Shown piece by piece: positions 5,527 to 6,079 of a DNA stretch of 6,079 bases. The stretch is taken from assembly GCA_965366365.1 (NCBI GenBank), contig CBDUEV010000114.1, positions 1 through 6,079 on the forward strand, read 5' to 3'. Positions within the stretch are counted from its first letter, which is position 1. Each line of letters starts with the position of its first letter. This DNA comes from CBDUEV01 sp965366365 (GTDB lineage: Bacteria > Actinomycetota > Acidimicrobiia > Spongiisociales > JAENVV01). The notes beneath the pieces are model-generated. The model saw only the letters and a program-made list of their open reading frames with translations, was not told the origin of the DNA and searched no databases. The translations under genes were made by a program, and so were the position numbers.

Positions 5527-6079
5527 CGGTGGCCCCCCTCGACGCCCAACTGGATGCCTGGCGCGCCTACATGGCCCAGAGTCCGGCGCTCAGCACCCAC
5601 GACGTCGAGGAGTTGGAGACCCACTTGGTCGCCCAGATCCATGACCTCGAGGGAGTCGGGTTGTCGGACGAGGAAGCCTTCCTCGTGGCGGTCAAGCGCA
5701 TGGGCGACATCGATGCCGTCAGCCGTGAATTCGCCCTGGAGCACAGCGATCGTCTCTGGAAGCAGCTGGTCATGTCCGGCACGGAGGAGTTGCCGGGCCC
5801 GGCGCATCCCCTCGGCGACGCGATCGCCTTCGCCGCAATGGCCGCCATCTCCATCCACCTCCCCCGACTGTTCGGCGCCTGGTCGCCGGAATCCGACGCT
5901 TTGTTCCTGGGGAATGCGACCCTGTTCGTGCTCCCCCTCCTGGCGTGGTACTTCGGCCGCCGTCACCGCTTGAGCCTGCGACAGTGTTTGGTGGCGGCGA
6001 GCCCGTTCGTGGTGGCGGGGCTGGCGATCAACTTCTTTCCGTGGGGCGATGGGTCTTCCACCGCCCTCCTCGCCTCCCT
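5523..6079 (+). CDS. Multi-pass membrane protein with permease-prefix-like N-terminus (partial, runs off window)
   Basis: The frame is open from ATG 5523 to the window edge, giving 185 residues with no stop, so the C-terminus is missing. Residues 6-74 (LDAQLDAWRAYMAQSP, then VEELETHLVAQIHDLEGVGLSDEEAFLVAVKRMGD) match the charged helical domain often seen ahead of transmembrane permease regions in proteins encoded beside PadR regulators. Hydrophobic segments follow near 99-117, 127-144 and 155-173. The start overlaps the padR stop by four bases. GGGGAGG at 5515-5521 is only 1 base from this ATG but 7 bases from an in-frame GTG at 5529, so the GTG may be the true start. It is probably the PadR-controlled target. 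Whether the missing part is an ABC-type permease, a DUF4153-like membrane region or something else cannot be told here. Confidence 0.8.
   Translation, partial: MTVAPLDAQLDAWRAYMAQSPALSTHDVEELETHLVAQIHDLEGVGLSDEEAFLVAVKRMGDIDAVSREFALEHSDRLWKQLVMSGTEELPGPAHPLGDAIAFAAMAAISIHLPRLFGAWSPESDALFLGNATLFVLPLLAWYFGRRHRLSLRQCLVAASPFVVAGLAINFFPWGDGSSTALLAS

Overview
This is a GC-rich bacterial window with GTG and TTG start codons, strong Shine-Dalgarno sites and long antisense open frames of the kind high GC produces. Protein style and codon use suggest a high-GC actinobacterium, possibly an uncultured Acidimicrobiia-like lineage. That placement is an inference, because no rRNA or other marker gene is present.

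Layout from left to right. A conserved-looking hypothetical protein (17-535, +) converges on a 62-residue hypothetical protein (570-758, -). A roughly 190-base divergent intergenic region with two inverted repeats separates the small gene from a PlsY-type membrane acyltransferase homologue (953-1639, +). That gene converges on a 765-residue dikinase-type phosphotransferase (1674-3971, -). This enzyme has an N-terminal ATP-grasp domain, a helical middle domain and a C-terminal phosphohistidine domain, the order seen in rifampin phosphotransferase. A short divergent region of about 70 bases then leads to a ferrochelatase-family protein (4046-5038, +) that keeps the catalytic His and Glu but is divergent elsewhere. 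The right end is a two-gene unit. It starts with a PadR repressor (5170-5526, +) whose promoter carries a perfect palindrome around the -10 box. An overlapping membrane protein with a permease-prefix-like N-terminus follows (5523 onward, +) and is cut by the window end.

Only the PadR and membrane-protein pair is a convincing functional unit: a repressor with an apparent self-operator, translationally coupled to its probable target. The ferrochelatase homologue and the dikinase share a divergent control region, but nothing in the sequence shows they act in one pathway. The PlsY-like, dikinase and ferrochelatase proteins are all recognisable by fold but altered at places where the families are normally conserved, so their substrates should be treated as open. 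I found no RNA genes, CRISPR arrays, insertion sequences or convincing intrinsic terminators, and no clear evidence of a new multi-gene system.
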